This document shows positions 1 through 11,749 of a stretch of 64,000 bases of DNA, in pieces. Position 1 is the first letter of the stretch. Each line of letters begins with the position of its first letter. The DNA is from Sambucus nigra. Its lineage: Eukaryota; Streptophyta; Magnoliopsida; Dipsacales; Adoxaceae. The notes under the pieces were generated by a model that was not told where the DNA came from, searched no databases, and worked only from the letters and a program-made list of their open reading frames with translations. The stretch spans positions 190,573,619 to 190,637,618 of the forward strand of contig OX422210.1 of assembly GCA_949130495.1 (NCBI GenBank), read 5' to 3'. A program made the translations under genes and the position numbers.

Positions 1-1036
1 TCGGCAGGAACTGTCGCGGCCTCGATAACTCTCTTCTCATGCCGCTTGTTCAAGTGCAAGTTGTCAAGAACTACAGAATAACAATTGGAAGGTTAGTAGA
101 GATTAATAAAAAACTACGAAGAGGGTACGTGGCTATGATTCAAATACCTAGCTTGGAGGGAGAACCCCATTGTCGCGGCATTCGATACGACTTCTCCCTC
201 TCATTCTCTTCGAGGTGGATCTCCTAGCCTTCCCCGGAGATGTAGAAATACTTTCCCTTCCAGTTCTTTACATTGGCCAGCCTCCTAGTATAAAGGGTCT
301 CATCCCTGCCGCGGACGGATAAATAGTAGTAAATGGCGAATTTCATGCAGTTTTCCTTTGGACGTTAGAAGTGAAAAAACTCCACGGGAGTAATGTCGTT
401 TTTAAAGTGGTTCTCCCAAAGAACGATCGCGGCAAGTATGTCCCTCCAGCTATTAGGATCTAGCTGGCCTTATGCCAATTTCATGGCCTGGAAAATGCAT
501 CGGATGGGAACAGGAACAGGCAGCCACAAATCGTAAATGAATGCATGAGTGGGAAGCAAACTCCATTAGCAAGAGTTGTGCAAGGTCTTTGGTTCACGGC
601 AGGTACTGAGCACATTAAATTTTCTGGAAATTCGAAGGCCTTAGCCACCTGGTCAACCCAGTTTTGGGTCATGATGTTGCGAATATCAAGCGTAGCTAGG
701 GGTCTCACAGTCCTACTAGATGGACCAGCTGAGTTATCTCTAACTTCCACAGCATCATTTCTTACACCCAATGGGTGATTACTTTAATTGGCTTCCTCTT
801 CCATTGGTGGGGACTCACAATCCTTCCTAGAGGCAAAGTCCGCAGAGTCCGAGTCTAGTATCATGCAATTGGGACAATCCCTCAGTTGGAAAGGCCCTAT
901 TGATCTCAAAGGGGGCACGGAAGAGAGTTCAAGAGGAGAAGTTCCAAAATGCTTTGCTCAAAAGCCTCTCAAAAATTCGTCTGGATCAAAGCTCATATGG
1001 CTGCAGCAGTACCTGAAAAGCAAAGTCCGTAGTTAG
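1..1036 (-). pseudogene. Decayed gag-like protein of a plant retrotransposon (Transposase_28 / 'putative plant transposon' type), partial
   Basis: Read on the minus strand, 771-481 and onward to position 1 gives blocks typical of the plant gypsy-type transposon domain: a PFTICGCLFLFPSDAF-like start, then GQLDPNSWRDILAAIVLWE near 470-390 followed by VEFFHF, and VKNWKGKYFYISGEG near 280-230. The block order (L..A.GQLDPNSW, a hydrophobic stretch, then NWK.KYFY..GE) matches that family as I know it. The frame is broken by at least two stops (about 450 and 345) and by frame changes below 230, so this is a relic. The minus-strand reading upstream (1036-780) has an open acidic stretch that may be its N-terminus. 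The copy runs off the left edge. No function is expected now. Confidence 0.6.
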
Positions 1037-2213
1037 GCACCGCAACCAGTATGGTTCGAAATAGACTTTAAAATGTCACGGAAAAATTAGTTGTATGAAT
1101 AGAAAATATATGTCATCGACAAGACTGGCCAAATGTCAAGTGGAGGTTTGAGCCCCAAGAGATAATTATCACCACGGCATATTAGTTTGGTGGGAATTAT
1201 TTCCCTATTGTACTTGCCAATGGGCTAAAACACTGTTGACCCTATTCATTAAACCTAATGGATTACCCTCTGACCCTACTGGATGCAACCATATCCTATA
1301 TCAGTAAGGGATCTTATAGTGCCACGGCAACTTACTAAAGTGGGATTATAGTTTACAGGCCCCAGCCATAACCAAAATTACTAGATATATTCTTTTATGC
1401 CACGGACTCTCGCTCAAACATCTAAATGTTTGATTCGATTGAGGATAGAAGACCCATAATGTGAAGTGTGTTCTCAAAGAAAATTCAAGTGTGGGGATTC
1501 AGAGCCCTATAAGATAACTATCGCCGTGGCAGATTCATTAGATATGTTCTACATCATCGTGGCTACTTACTATGCATTAAAGAGCCACTATATGATGCAT
1601 CCAAGGTCCGAAATGGAATATTCAAATCCCTAGATTAATGATATAATACCATGTCGCGCCCTCTCTCTTAAACAGTTAAGTATCTAACGTTTAATCATTT
1701 TAAGATCGAATACACAGAATACGAAGAGTTTATTTATTAACAGCAAGAACAGTTATTTGATTTTCATGGCATCTTAAGGATCAGGGGTTCAGTTCAGCAT
1801 ATGAAGATTGATTCAAACAATTATAACAATTATTTGATCGCTCATGTGTGTTCGATTCCAGGGTGATTCAATTGAAACCTTAAATTCCTATCAAGCAATG
1901 CAGAAAATCATGTGTTCGGTTATTGAAGAAGTACAAGCTACAAAAACTCTTTCAAAAGATGATTGGTTGAAAAATTACCCGGAAATGAAAAAACATGTAA
2001 TGATCAGCTTCAAATCTCCTTGCACCGCCACACACAGCCTTAGAAGGTCGCTGGAAAACGCAAGAGAAAGGCACAGTGGATGTAGGCCTATTTTAGGGGC
2101 TCACCACTCTATACCTTATCTTCTCTCTATTTACTCGCTTTATTTACTTATTATACACTTTACTCATGACTTGTTGATATGGGAGCGACTAGTGGACGAT
2201 TTCTTGTATCATC
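1037..2213. other. No recognisable gene; unassigned repeat-like DNA
   Basis: No open frame with family resemblance. A 157-codon frame starts at 1844 on the plus strand, but its second half enters the LTR of the next element, and its first half (KDDWLKNYPEMKKHV) matches nothing I recognise. The sequence at 1652 (TGTCGCGCCCTCTC) looks like the start of a gypsy-type LTR, but no partner end was found. Confidence 0.4.
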
Positions 2214-2943
2214 ACATTGGAAGAGTGTTTGGTTTTACTTCTACATCCCATAAAGAAGAAGTTCATTGTTTTTGGCTGCGACATTCTCATACGGTGAAAG
2301 GCACCGTGTGTGGTTGATGGGTTCCTAAAAGTCCGATCGGTATATTTCGATACCGTGGTGGACCTCTATGATTATTCGCTAGGTAGAGGCGTTTACAAGA
2401 AGAAGCGTTGGGCTTGGACGGAGTCAAGTCGAGTTTTTGTAAGTCTTTTTGTCTTGTACTTGTAAAACCGTACTTAAGTGGATTCGAGGCTAAGGTCGTC
2501 CGAGGTTTTTTCCCGTTGTGAGTTTTTCTTCGTACATCGTGGAGTAGTGGTTATTTACTTATTTTATCTTTTTCAAATCATTAGATGCATGCTTAGGTAA
2601 AAAGATAAAATTGGTATATTTAATTTGGTGCTAAATTTGTTTGGGTAAAAATTAATTTAATTCAAGTCATTAATTTTGTTGGATAAAATTTGGTTTGGCC
2701 TAAATTGCAAAATTGAATTAATTAATTGTTAGGCAAATTTCTAGGACTTGGATTGAATTCAGTTGTTTAAGTGAAAATTAATTTGATGTTTAATTTAATG
2801 TCACTTCGAGTTTGTTTAATTTTAATTTGAAAGATATTAAAATTTGGTTTATGTAATTGTTTCGTTGAGCCATCTTTATTCTGCATCTAAAAGGAAATTA
2901 TTTTTTGTAAGATTTTCAAAATTGGGGGTCATCATCTCCAATA
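2214..2943 (+). repeat. Element A truncated 5' LTR
   Basis: Direct repeat of about 6903-7620 (shared stretch starting ATTGGAA.AGTGTTTGG and running through the TCGTACAT block to the PBS). The LTR start TGTAAGGACACAAG seen at 6059 is absent here, so the U3 part has been lost. Confidence 0.85.
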
Positions 2944-2945
2944 AG

Positions 2946-2957
2946 TGGTATCAGAGC
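2946..2957 (+). promoter_or_regulatory. Primer-binding site of element A
   Basis: TGGTATCAGAGC, the 12 nt complementary to the 3' end of plant initiator tRNA-Met, starting 2 bp after the LTR end; standard for plant Copia elements. Confidence 0.92.
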
Positions 2958-3008
2958 GGGATTGCTAATTTATTGCGTTTAAGATCCTTTTTGAATATTT
3001 TTGACAAA

Positions 3009-4186
3009 AATGGAATTTTCTCCATTTTTAAAATTTTCTATTTTCGATGGTTCTAATTAAGCATATTGGAAAGCACATATGCGTTCGGCAGTTAGATCCT
3101 AAAACTTTGACTGAAAATTTAAATAGGGACGAGTCAAATAGGTGTTATGGTCGTGAAGGGTATGGCGATAGGGAGAAAGAGTGCCCCACTAAACTAAGGA
3201 GAGAGGGTAAGCAACCAATTTCGTACAGTGCAACCCTTAATGATAGTGATAAGGAAGAGGGACCCGATTCCCCCACTAAGCCCAACTTTGTGGCTTTTAT
3301 GGCAAGTCATGTGATTGAAAGTGAGCACTCCTTTATTGATGAAATTATAAAACATGACACTTCCAAGGCTTCTGTTTGTGAATCCCAAAGAGATGATGGT
3401 AGTGAGAGTGGAGAAGAAATAGAGAGTTAAAGTGAAAATGAGATTGATGTGAGTGAACTTCAAATTTCGTTTCAAGAACTATTTGAAGAATCCATTAAAT
3501 TAAAAAGACGAAATTTGAAGTTAGAAGCTAGTTTAAGAGAGAGTGTTAAGGTCATTGATGAGAGTACGTTAGTGGAAGACCTTGGGGCACGTGAGAGAGC
3601 TCTTCGTGAGAAGATTGAATATGTAGAAGGTGAGAGAGATAGCCTTAAAGGTTTAATGGAATCCTTGAAAAAGGAGCTTTTCGCGTTTAAAGAGCGTAAT
3701 ATTTTATTAGAGTCTCACATTTTATATTTATAAAATAAACTAAAAGACTCTAGTAAAGTCAAATTTGATTTGGAGTGTCGTTCGGAGAAATTAGATAAAA
3801 TATTATGAATGGTTCAAATAAAAAATAACACTTGTGGTTTAGGCTTTGATACTTATAATGAATCAACTCATAAATCCAAACCAATATTTTAGGAGAATCT
3901 TCTAGAAACAATGTTATAGATCATTCCTTAGGAAAGTCTTTTCGCCGAGTCTTTAGGTGCTCACATTGTGGTCAAAAAGTTCCTCTTAAGAATTTTTTTT
4001 TATCTTAAACGAGGTTCTAGAAAATACCATCATAAAGCAACCAAGGTAGCTAAGATTCCTACACCCCGAGATCGTCATTCGTTATTAGTTTGTCTTAGGA
4101 TATCCGACTTTGTATCTTTACAAAATAGGATTTTTGATTCTCATTTACTTTCACATTCTTCCTCCCTTGCAAAATCTAAAGGTTGA
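3009..4186 (+). pseudogene. gag: Element A gag, decayed and internally deleted
   Basis: Begins MEFSPFLKFSIFDGSN, equivalent to the start of the intact 650-aa Gag of element D (39051-41003), then hits a stop and jumps after about 30 codons directly to the segment ahead of the first zinc knuckle. Some 250-290 codons holding the UBN2 capsid-like domain are therefore deleted. The remainder follows D: first knuckle damaged (CYGREGYGDREKEC; one Cys and the His are lost), an acidic stretch, a coiled coil at 3449-3733, then several stops and frameshifts before a recognisable C-terminal tail (FDSHLLSHSSSLAKSKG) that ends at 4186. Non-functional. Confidence 0.85.
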
Positions 4187-6058
4187 ATGTGTTAGTTGTT
4201 TACATACATTAGCTTTTGTACTTCATTCTAAATTGTCATGCTAAATGTATGCTTCTTAATCATTGTTATAGTCTATACTTCATGCTTTATGACATGCTAG
4301 AATTATGATTGTTGTTTATCTTTTGTATTATAGTTCTTCATTTTAGTTTGCATTAAATGAAAAATACAAAAACTTTTTTGTTTATTATTTGTGTTTTACC
4401 TTTTTTTTAGTAATTTAATATTAATGTAAAATACAAATGATTTTTTTGTATCTTTTGAGTAAATACTTTTATTTTTGGTTAAAAAAAATTTGTCAAAAAC
4501 TCAAAAAGATTTTTGGTTTGTGTGTATTTTAGTTTGACACACTCTATGTGGCATATACTTGTGTTTGAATCCCTTCTTATTCGCTCCCATGTGGCTAAAA
4601 CTTGTGGTTTATATTATCAATCCTTAAAATGTTCTTTACCATGATTACATGGAGTAGTTGGATTTTATGTTGATATAATGGATTCTACTTTTATATGCCT
4701 CAATTCACACATGCACGAGCTCACTTGAAACCATAACTTCATATGTATATTTGAGCTTTGTGAGGTGTTCTCCTACCAATCTTTTCATCTATATGTTATG
4801 TGACCTACGAAGGCTAGTGCATGTTAAAATCCGTTGCACATGAGATTTGTGTGAGATATAAAAAAATGATTTATATAGATATGCACGGGGAAGGGATCCA
4901 AAAGGAATAATCATCCTTTGCGAGTAAGCCACCATTTGCTTGGATCTAAAAGAAATACGTGGTCTAAAGGCCTAAAAGAATAATGGCATTAAAAGAAAAA
5001 AAATTCCAAGGCCTATTTTTTTAGTTTATTTATTCATTCAAAAGATTAAAATAATATGCTTAAATTGAGGAAGTTTGGATGGTTTATCAACGGTTTGCAC
5101 AATGTCCGTTTATCCTAGTTGAACTTTCAATGTCATGCCTCTATTGGTTTGTAGAATCATCAAAATTCTAGGCTTGTATTCATTGTGTATGTTTGTTCAT
5201 TGAGTTCAATCTATATTGTCACATGAGGTTATATTCAAATGTGATAATGTTTGCAATCAAATGAGAACTTCATGAACATATTTTAAGTGATTCGGTCTAA
5301 ATCTAATTGTTACTAGTTCACACCCCTACACTTCCATTTCCATTTGACAAATTTTTGCCATATGAGTGTGAAAAAATTATTGTATTTTGTGTCATGTGTG
5401 GTGTCTATACGTATATATATGTGCATGTGTGTTAGTGATATTCATGATGTCTACATATATATGGTATCCTTTTTCTTTGCCTCACTTTTTAGTCCATTCA
5501 TGCTTCTAATTCATAATTGGTATCTATCGTGTTGCATATTTTTGTTGATATCACATGCATAGTATCTTATATATCATTAGTATCATTTGTTTTTGCATCT
5601 TCGTTGGTATCCGTTATTATTTGTGTGGATTAGTTATAATTATGTTATCCATATGCTTTCATGTTCTTATCACTCTAAACTTCATCGTGTTTAAAATTAA
5701 TTTTATCCTTTGTCTATTCCTGAACAAAAAGGGGGAGAATTATAGGGGGAGAAATGGTATCTAATCCTATTGTAATCGACTCTTAGTTTGGGAGATTTAA
5801 CTTAGGGGGAGTATTTATATATTTTACATGCATTTAATATTCTTGATATTCCCTATGTGTTTGATAGTTTGCTTAAGTGTGCAGGAATTCTTCTAAATGA
5901 CAACTTTAATCGTCGGCAAAGATATTGATCCTTAGGTTGTTTGAATCAAGCTATGTATTTTTCATTTTGGGCGGGATATTTTTTGAGTCTATTAGAGCTT
6001 GATGGCCCTTTAGGATTTTTGTTTGGTTTTTGTCCCGGAATAGCCAAAAGGGGAGATT
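4187..6058 (+). other. Element A 3' noncoding region with several polypurine tracts
   Basis: No coding potential. Carries purine tracts at about 5726-5751, 5787-5795 and 5804-5811 and a last one (AAAAGGGGAGATT, about 6046-6058) directly against the 3' LTR. Multiple purine tracts ahead of the 3' LTR are a known Sirevirus trait. The same region in D, read on the other strand, is clearly homologous. Confidence 0.75.
4884..4935 (+). other. Conserved stem-loop segment (copy in element A)
   Basis: Starts ACGGGGAAGGG, has an inner hairpin AAAGGA / TCCTTT, and ends AAGCCACC. Equivalent segments lie in elements B, C, D and E. The outer stem is partly decayed here (ACGG against CCAT). Confidence 0.6.
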
Positions 6059-6281
6059 TGTAAGGACACAAGTCTCTGATTGAGTCTTAATGTAGTGTTG
6101 GCTCAATTCCAGACAAAAACATTTGAGTCATAGGATAGTTTTCAAGTGTATCCATCCAAGCCTATGATGTGTTAGTTGAAGACATAGCGGCCAAGTTTAT
6201 AAAGCTTCATAATATGTCGGGTTTAGCGTGACTCGTTTCTACGTCAACAACAATGTGTCAATGATCCTAACGTATGAATGC

Positions 6282-6282
<1 letters not shown>

Positions 6283-6361
<79 letters not shown>
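6283..6361. repeat. (TA)n microsatellite inside the element A LTR
   Basis: About 39 uninterrupted TA units. The flanks (GTATGAATGCAT on the left, AGGAGCTTG on the right) match the sequence around ATTATATGTATATAGGAGCTTG in the element D LTRs, which places the expansion at the presumed TATA box. Confidence 0.95.
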
Positions 6362-6363
<2 letters not shown>

Positions 6364-6412
6364 AGCTTGTAAATTTATTGGTCTTAATAATAATATTTTA
6401 TTTTTCTGACAC

Positions 6413-6590
6413 ATCGTTCAAACCATCTGTCATCTCGTTCGAATGAGATTGCCATGTCGTTCGAACGAACTGGCATCTCGTTCGAACGAGATTTCCAGGT
6501 CATTCTAACGAGACTTCTAACGAATTTCCTTTTTCACTTCTGGAACCTCATTAGTAAAGTTATTCGAACGAAAAATTCGTTCGAACGACT
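6413..6590 (+). repeat. Cluster of TTCGAACGA-type palindromes in the element A LTR leader
   Basis: Several copies and near copies of TCGTTCGAACGA and CTCGTTCGAACGAG within about 180 bp, downstream of the TATA-like tract and so probably in the transcribed leader. Element D has the same cluster. Confidence 0.85.
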
Positions 6591-7733
6591 TTGGCGGGAA
6601 CAGTTTGTTGGCATTTTTTTTTACAGTTTTCTCCATGTTCCCACTACCTTTTCCCCACTACTTTTTGATAGAATTATCCAGTGCGGGAACCAAACCTTTT
6701 CCAAGAAACTTTTTCACACTCCTCCATCTCCTAGAGAGATTTTTAGGGAGTTTCAATTCTAAATGAAAAAGTTCAAGTTTGAGTGTTTGTCTTTTAAGAA
6801 AAATCCTTAAACACTTTTTTTACACCCAATTGTTTTGTTTATCAAAGTTCCTTTATATATATACTTTGCTTGGAGTTTTGGCACCGATTTTATCTCTACT
6901 ATTGGAAAAGTGTTTGGGTTTACTTATATATCCCACAAAGAAGAAGTTCATTGTTTTTGGCTGCAGCATTCTCATACGGTGAAAGGCACCGTGTGTGGTT
7001 GATGGGTTCCTAAAAGTCCGATCGGTGGATTTCGAGACCGCGGTGAACCTTCGTGGTTATTCGCTAGGCAGAGGTGTGTACAAGAAGAAGCGTCGGGGCT
7101 TGTACGGAGTCAAGTTGAGTGTTTGTATGTCTTTTTGTCTTGTACTTGTAAAACCGTACTTAGTGGATTTGAGGCTAGGGTCGTCTGATGTTTTTTCCCG
7201 TTGTGGGTTTTTCCTCGTACATTACGACGTAGTAGTTATTTACTTATTTTATCTTTTGCAAATCATTAGATGCATAAAAATATAAATTGGTATATTTACT
7301 TTGGTGCTAAATTTGTTTGGGTAAAAATTAATTTAATTCAAGCCATTAATTTTGTTGGATAAAATTTGGCTTGGCCTAAATTGCAAAATTGAATTAATTA
7401 ATTGTTTGGCAAATTTCTGGGACTTGGATTGAATTCAATTGTTTAAGTGAAAATTAATTTGCTGTTTAATTTAATGTCACTTCGAGTTTGTTTAATTTTA
7501 ATTTGAAAGATATTAAAATATTGTTTATGTAACTGTTTCTTTGAGCCATCTTTATTCCGCATCTAAAAGGAAATTACTTTTTGTAAGATTTTCAAAATTG
7601 GGGGTGATCATCTCCCAACAAACTTATATTTCCTGAGCAAACTGTCACCCTTGGTTGTATTTTACTCCCGTATAATGCCGATCAGTTCCACTTCCATAAT
7701 GCAACGATACAAATTCTTTCAACATTTCACGGC

Positions 7734-8610
7734 ATGGATTCAAAGAAACCATATCTCCATATCAGAGAGTTCGAAGAGGCGTGTGAAACCTTTAGTTATC
7801 AATCTTGCACGCAAGATGTCGTTCGCCTAAAACTTTTTCCTTTTTACTTAAAGGATAAAGCTAAGACCTGGATTTGGTCTTTACCATCGAACTCGATCAT
7901 ATCATGGAGGGATATGCAATCCAAGTTTCTTTCCTCCACATAAAACAAACTCCGTCAGGGCTCAAATTCAAGCCTTTCTATAATGAGATAATTAGCCATT
8001 TGATAAGTGTTGGGAGCGATTTCAAGAGTTGGTTAACGATGGACCCCATCATGGATTTGAGAAACATCACCTTATCTCTTTCTTCCATCACGGGCTTTCT
8101 ATAGGATCTAAACAACTTATTCAAATAATGTGTGAAAGACCATTTTGGGAATTATATGCGAGTGATGCTGAGGCTCTTCTTAAGTATGTCGCCGAGAATA
8201 ATCAAGCATATGACACATTCAATCCTAATGCCCAAAACCTACCTCGACAAGTGTCTACTACTCATGTTGCGTCTGTTCTTTATCAATTGAATAATGATAC
8301 AATGGTGAACCCACAACTTGATCATTTTGAGAAAAGTATGGGGGATCTACTCTTAGTACAACTGAGAGAAGCTATCGGATCCACCCGTGTTGTGAAAGAA
8401 AAGGTGTGCACCATTTGTGAGGTGGGACATTCACCAAACGAATGTCTAACAATACTCTCATATAAAGCTATGCATACCGAGAAAGTGGAAGCTATAGGAG
8501 GGTTTAAGATAAATTTTAACACTCCTCATGAGAACTCGTATAACCCTTTGTGGAGAAACCATCCCGATTTTAGCTACGGGCAACAAAAAGATGCGTTGAA
8601 TCCATATTGA
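7734..8610 (+). pseudogene. gag: Athila-type gag
   Basis: Shows HIREFEEACETF, RLKLFPFYLKDKAKTW, SLPSNSIISWRDM and, in another frame, ELYASDAEALLKYVAENNQAYDTFNPNA, which follow the Retrotrans_gag core of Athila/Tat elements in order. A knuckle-like ICEVGHSPNEC lies at about 8410-8450. Coding similarity starts slightly upstream (ILSTFHGMDSKKP..). There are frame changes near 7940-8030. The frame ends at 8610 and a weakly readable stretch follows to about 9150. Confidence 0.82.
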
Positions 8611-9156
8611 CATGTTGCCTTATCTCCACCCCTCCTCAATTTTAGAAAGCTCCTCCTATGCAAGCACATATGAAAGCTCCACCTACAGGCCCATACATTA
8701 ACCCACTGTGAAGGACTTTCTATGGGAACTTAACGCAGTTTATCCAATCTCAAAATGAAACTACAGAGATGTATACGATCTTTATCAAAGTTGCAATCTT
8801 CGTTGAGTGTCCAAGAGAAGGGAAAATTTATGGCTGAAGGATAAAAACCTCCTCAAGGTCAAGCTAAGGTTAGGTCTACATTTGTCGATCAGCAAGAGCA
8901 ATGCCAAGCTGTCACCACTCTACGTAGTGGGCGGGTCATTGATTTATCCCCTCCCCCACACGAGAAGTCAAAAGACAAGGAGGTTTATCTCAGCACAAAA
9001 GAGGCCGAAGATTCCCCCTTGAATGAGAGTGAAAAGGAAGACATTAGCGAGCTCGAAGTTTCTATGAAACCTCACACAACTTCTATGTTCCCTCAATGGT
9101 TTGCTCCACCTCAAAAGGGAGCCTCCCATGAAGATGTGCTAGATGTTCTTAAGTAA

Positions 9157-9650
9157 GTGAAGATGAATTTACGATTCCTTGATGCCGTTAAGAAAATTCT
9201 CGCATATGCCAAGGTCGTTAAAGATCTTTTGGCTGTGAAAAGATGGATAAAGGTGAAGAAGAATGTCTTCCTAACACAAAATGTGAGCTCCGTTCTGCTT
9301 AACGACCTTTCACCCAAGTTTAAAGATTCGGGTGCACCCACGATCTCATGTGTTATTGAAGAACGTAGAATAGAAAGAGACTTGTTGGACTTATGTGCGA
9401 GTGTTAATATCCTTACCTACTCCATTTATAGGCAACTTGAGTTAGGTGACCTTAAGCCCACATAAATCACTATCTAATTAGAGGATCTCACAGTGAAGGT
9501 GCCTCGAGAGATTATTGAGGACGTGATAGTCCAATTAGACACTTTCTACTTCCAATAGACTTTATCATCTGGGAGACGGAGCCCTCCATCTATTCTAGAA
9601 ACCATGCCGCCATTATTCTAGGCCTCCCATTCTTAGCTACAACTAATGCC
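9157..9650 (+). pseudogene. Athila-type aspartic protease region
   Basis: Contains NVSSVLLNDLSPKFKDSGAP followed by DLCASVNILTYSIYRQLELG. This is the Athila protease active-site region, usually DLGASVNVMPYS; the Gly of the DxG triplet is Cys here, which should abolish activity. After the stop at about 9465, pieces such as LPFLATT (about 9630) echo the downstream GRPFL block. Confidence 0.75.
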
Positions 9651-10235
9651 TTAATTAATACACGAAATGGGAAAATGCGAATCACTTTTGGGAACATGAC
9701 CCTCGAGACAAACATCTTCAATGTTTCTAATCAAATGGGTGATGAAGATGAAATCCATACGGTCGACCTCATAGAGGAGGTAGTAGAAGAGCAAATCGAG
9801 AGAACCATTAGTGGGGACGCATTACATGCATGTTGAGTGAGAGATAGGGGAGTTGAAAGACATATTAGACAAGGGAACGTCATTAGAGGAGTCGAGAGAT
9901 GTTCATTGGATTTTTAGATTCGAGGAACTACCCTTGAGAGAGTCATTCTTGACACTTTCTGAAGAGAAATTTCCTACCCTCTATTTGAAGAAACTACCCT
10001 CCAATGTGAAATATGCTTTTCTAGGAGAGGATGAGACATTTCCTATTATTGTCTCCTCTGGCCTAGATAAAGAGAAAGAGGGTAAATTGCTGGAAATTTT
10101 GAGAAGCACAGAGGTGTCTTTGGTTGGTCAATAGCGTATTTGAAGGGTATAAGTCCCCTGATTTTTACCCACAAAATCCACCTCTAGGAGGACGTGAATC
10201 CCTCGAGGGAAATACAAAGCTGACTAAACCCAACC

Positions 10236-11066
10236 ATGAAAGAAGTCGTTAGAGAAAAAATTATAAAGTTGTTAGATGGCGAGATTATCTACCCTATCTT
10301 GGACACCAAATGGGTGAGCCCAATTCAAGTCGTCCCAAAGAAGTCGGGAGTTACGCCGGTCAAAAATGCTAAGGGAGAATTAAATCCTCAACTCACCACC
10401 ACTAAGTGGCGTGTTTACATTGATTATCGGAAACTCAATGTCGAAACGAGGAAAGACCATTTTCCCTTACACTTTATTGACCAAATTTTTAAACGCGTAG
10501 AGGGTCACCCTTATTATTGATTCCTTGATGATTATTTCGGATATAACCAAATCGAGGTAGATATACTTGATCAAGATATTTTACATATCCATTTGGTACG
10601 TTTTCCTTGGATTGTGTAATGCGCCCGCGACCTTCCAAAGGTGCATGTTAAGTCTCTTTAGTGACATGGTAAAAAGAGGACTTGAGTTTTTCATGGACGA
10701 TTTTAGCGTCTTTGACCCCTATTTTGAACAATGTTTAGAGAATCTTTAAAACATTTTATACTGGTGTGTGGAGAAGAACTTAGTACTCAATTGAGAAAAA
10801 TTCCAGTTCATGGTTGTCGAGGCATAGTTATAGACCACATAGTCTCATCTAAGGGAATAGAAGTTGATCGAGCAAAAATAAATGTCATACCCAAGCTTCC
10901 CCCGTCTAAATCACTAAAGGACGTGCGCTCCTTCTTAGGCCATGCATGTTTTTATAGATGGCTTATCAAGCATTTTAGTGCTATCTCTAGACCCTTGAGT
11001 AACCTTCTTATGAAGGATGCACCTTTGAGTGGAATAATGTATGCCAAGAGGCTTTTGATAATTTAA
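10236..11066 (+). pseudogene. Athila-type reverse transcriptase
   Basis: Three frames in sequence: 10236-10520 (WVSPIQVVPKKSGVT, WRVYIDYRKLN, KDHFPLHFIDQ), then FLGLCNAPATFQRCM and the catalytic FMDD box (EFFMDDFSVF) at 10567-10749, then VRSFLGHACFYRWLIKHFS (connection region) at 10731-11066. A stop after GHPYY stands where the family has Cys, and at least two frameshifts separate the blocks. The palm motifs are recognisable but the gene is broken. Confidence 0.9.
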
Positions 11067-11100
11067 AAAGCATTCTAATTTTTGCTCCCATCATGCAAGC

Positions 11101-11497
11101 TCCAGATTGGTCTCTTCCATTCGAGCTTATGTGTGATGCTAGTGATTATGAGATTGGGGTTATTTTGGGGCAAATAAAAGACAAGAAAGATTATGTCATC
11201 TATAATGCTACCTAAACGTTAATCGAGCCATAACTTAACTACTCCACCACGAAGAAAAAGTTGCTAGCGGTTGTTTTTGCTTTGGAAAAATTCAACTCAT
11301 ACGTTATTGGATCGCCCATCACTTGCTTTACCGACCACGCGACCCTTAAATATCTCCTTACTGAGAAGGATGCTAAGTCGTGCCTCCTAAGGTGGATCCT
11401 ACTCCTACAAGAGTTTAATCTCTCTATAAAAAATAAGAAATGGGTAGAAAACATCATTACCGACCATTTATCTCATCCGACGTGCCTAGTGATCTGA
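11101..11497 (+). pseudogene. Athila-type RNase H
   Basis: CDASDYEIGVILGQ, then after two stops KKLLAVVFALEKF and TDHATLKYLL, ending KNKKWVENIITDHLSH. These carry the Asp, Glu and Asp blocks of the retroelement RNase H and continue directly from the reverse transcriptase. Confidence 0.85.
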
Positions 11498-11749
11498 TAC
11501 CTATAGACGAGAATTTTCCAAATGAGTAACTCTTTGATACTTCTTTTTTGCCTTTGTTTGCGGACATCATTATCTATCTTATCACGAGAATCGTTCTTCC
11601 TAGATGGACATCACAAGAGAAGAAGAAATTCATCACTTGGTATCTCATGTTATTCTATGATGACCCATTTACATTTAAATATTGTGTGGAACAACTCATC
11701 CGAAGATGCGTACCGGATGAATAAAATCAAGATGTGATCCGATTTTGTC

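Larger units (their letters stand above)
2214..7620 (+). mobile_element. Element A: gag-only Sirevirus-like Copia element, 5' LTR truncated
   Basis: The 3' LTR (6059-7620) is repeated in part at 2214-2943. PBS TGGTATCAGAGC lies 2 bp after the 5' LTR and a purine tract lies just before the 3' LTR, which fixes the orientation as plus. The interior (2958-6058) codes only for a decayed Gag and then about 1.9 kb of noncoding DNA; there is no protease, integrase or reverse transcriptase. LTR and gag are closest to element D. The first roughly 830 bp of the 5' LTR are missing, so no target duplication can be read on the left. The right flank (7621) is the gag of an Athila-type element, so A probably inserted there. 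Confidence 0.85.
6059..7620 (+). repeat. Element A 3' LTR
   Basis: Starts TGTAAGGACACAAG right after the purine tract and ends CAACA at 7620. It contains a (TA)n tract where element D has its TATA-like sequence, a cluster of TTCGAACGA-type palindromes at 6413-6590, and the block TTTTTTCCCGTTGTG..TTTTTCCTCGTACAT near 7190-7220 shared with other LTRs here. Confidence 0.88.

Noticed and set aside
2946..2957. tRNA-like sequence
   Set aside because: Only the 12-nt PBS complementary to tRNA-Met is present; there is no cloverleaf.
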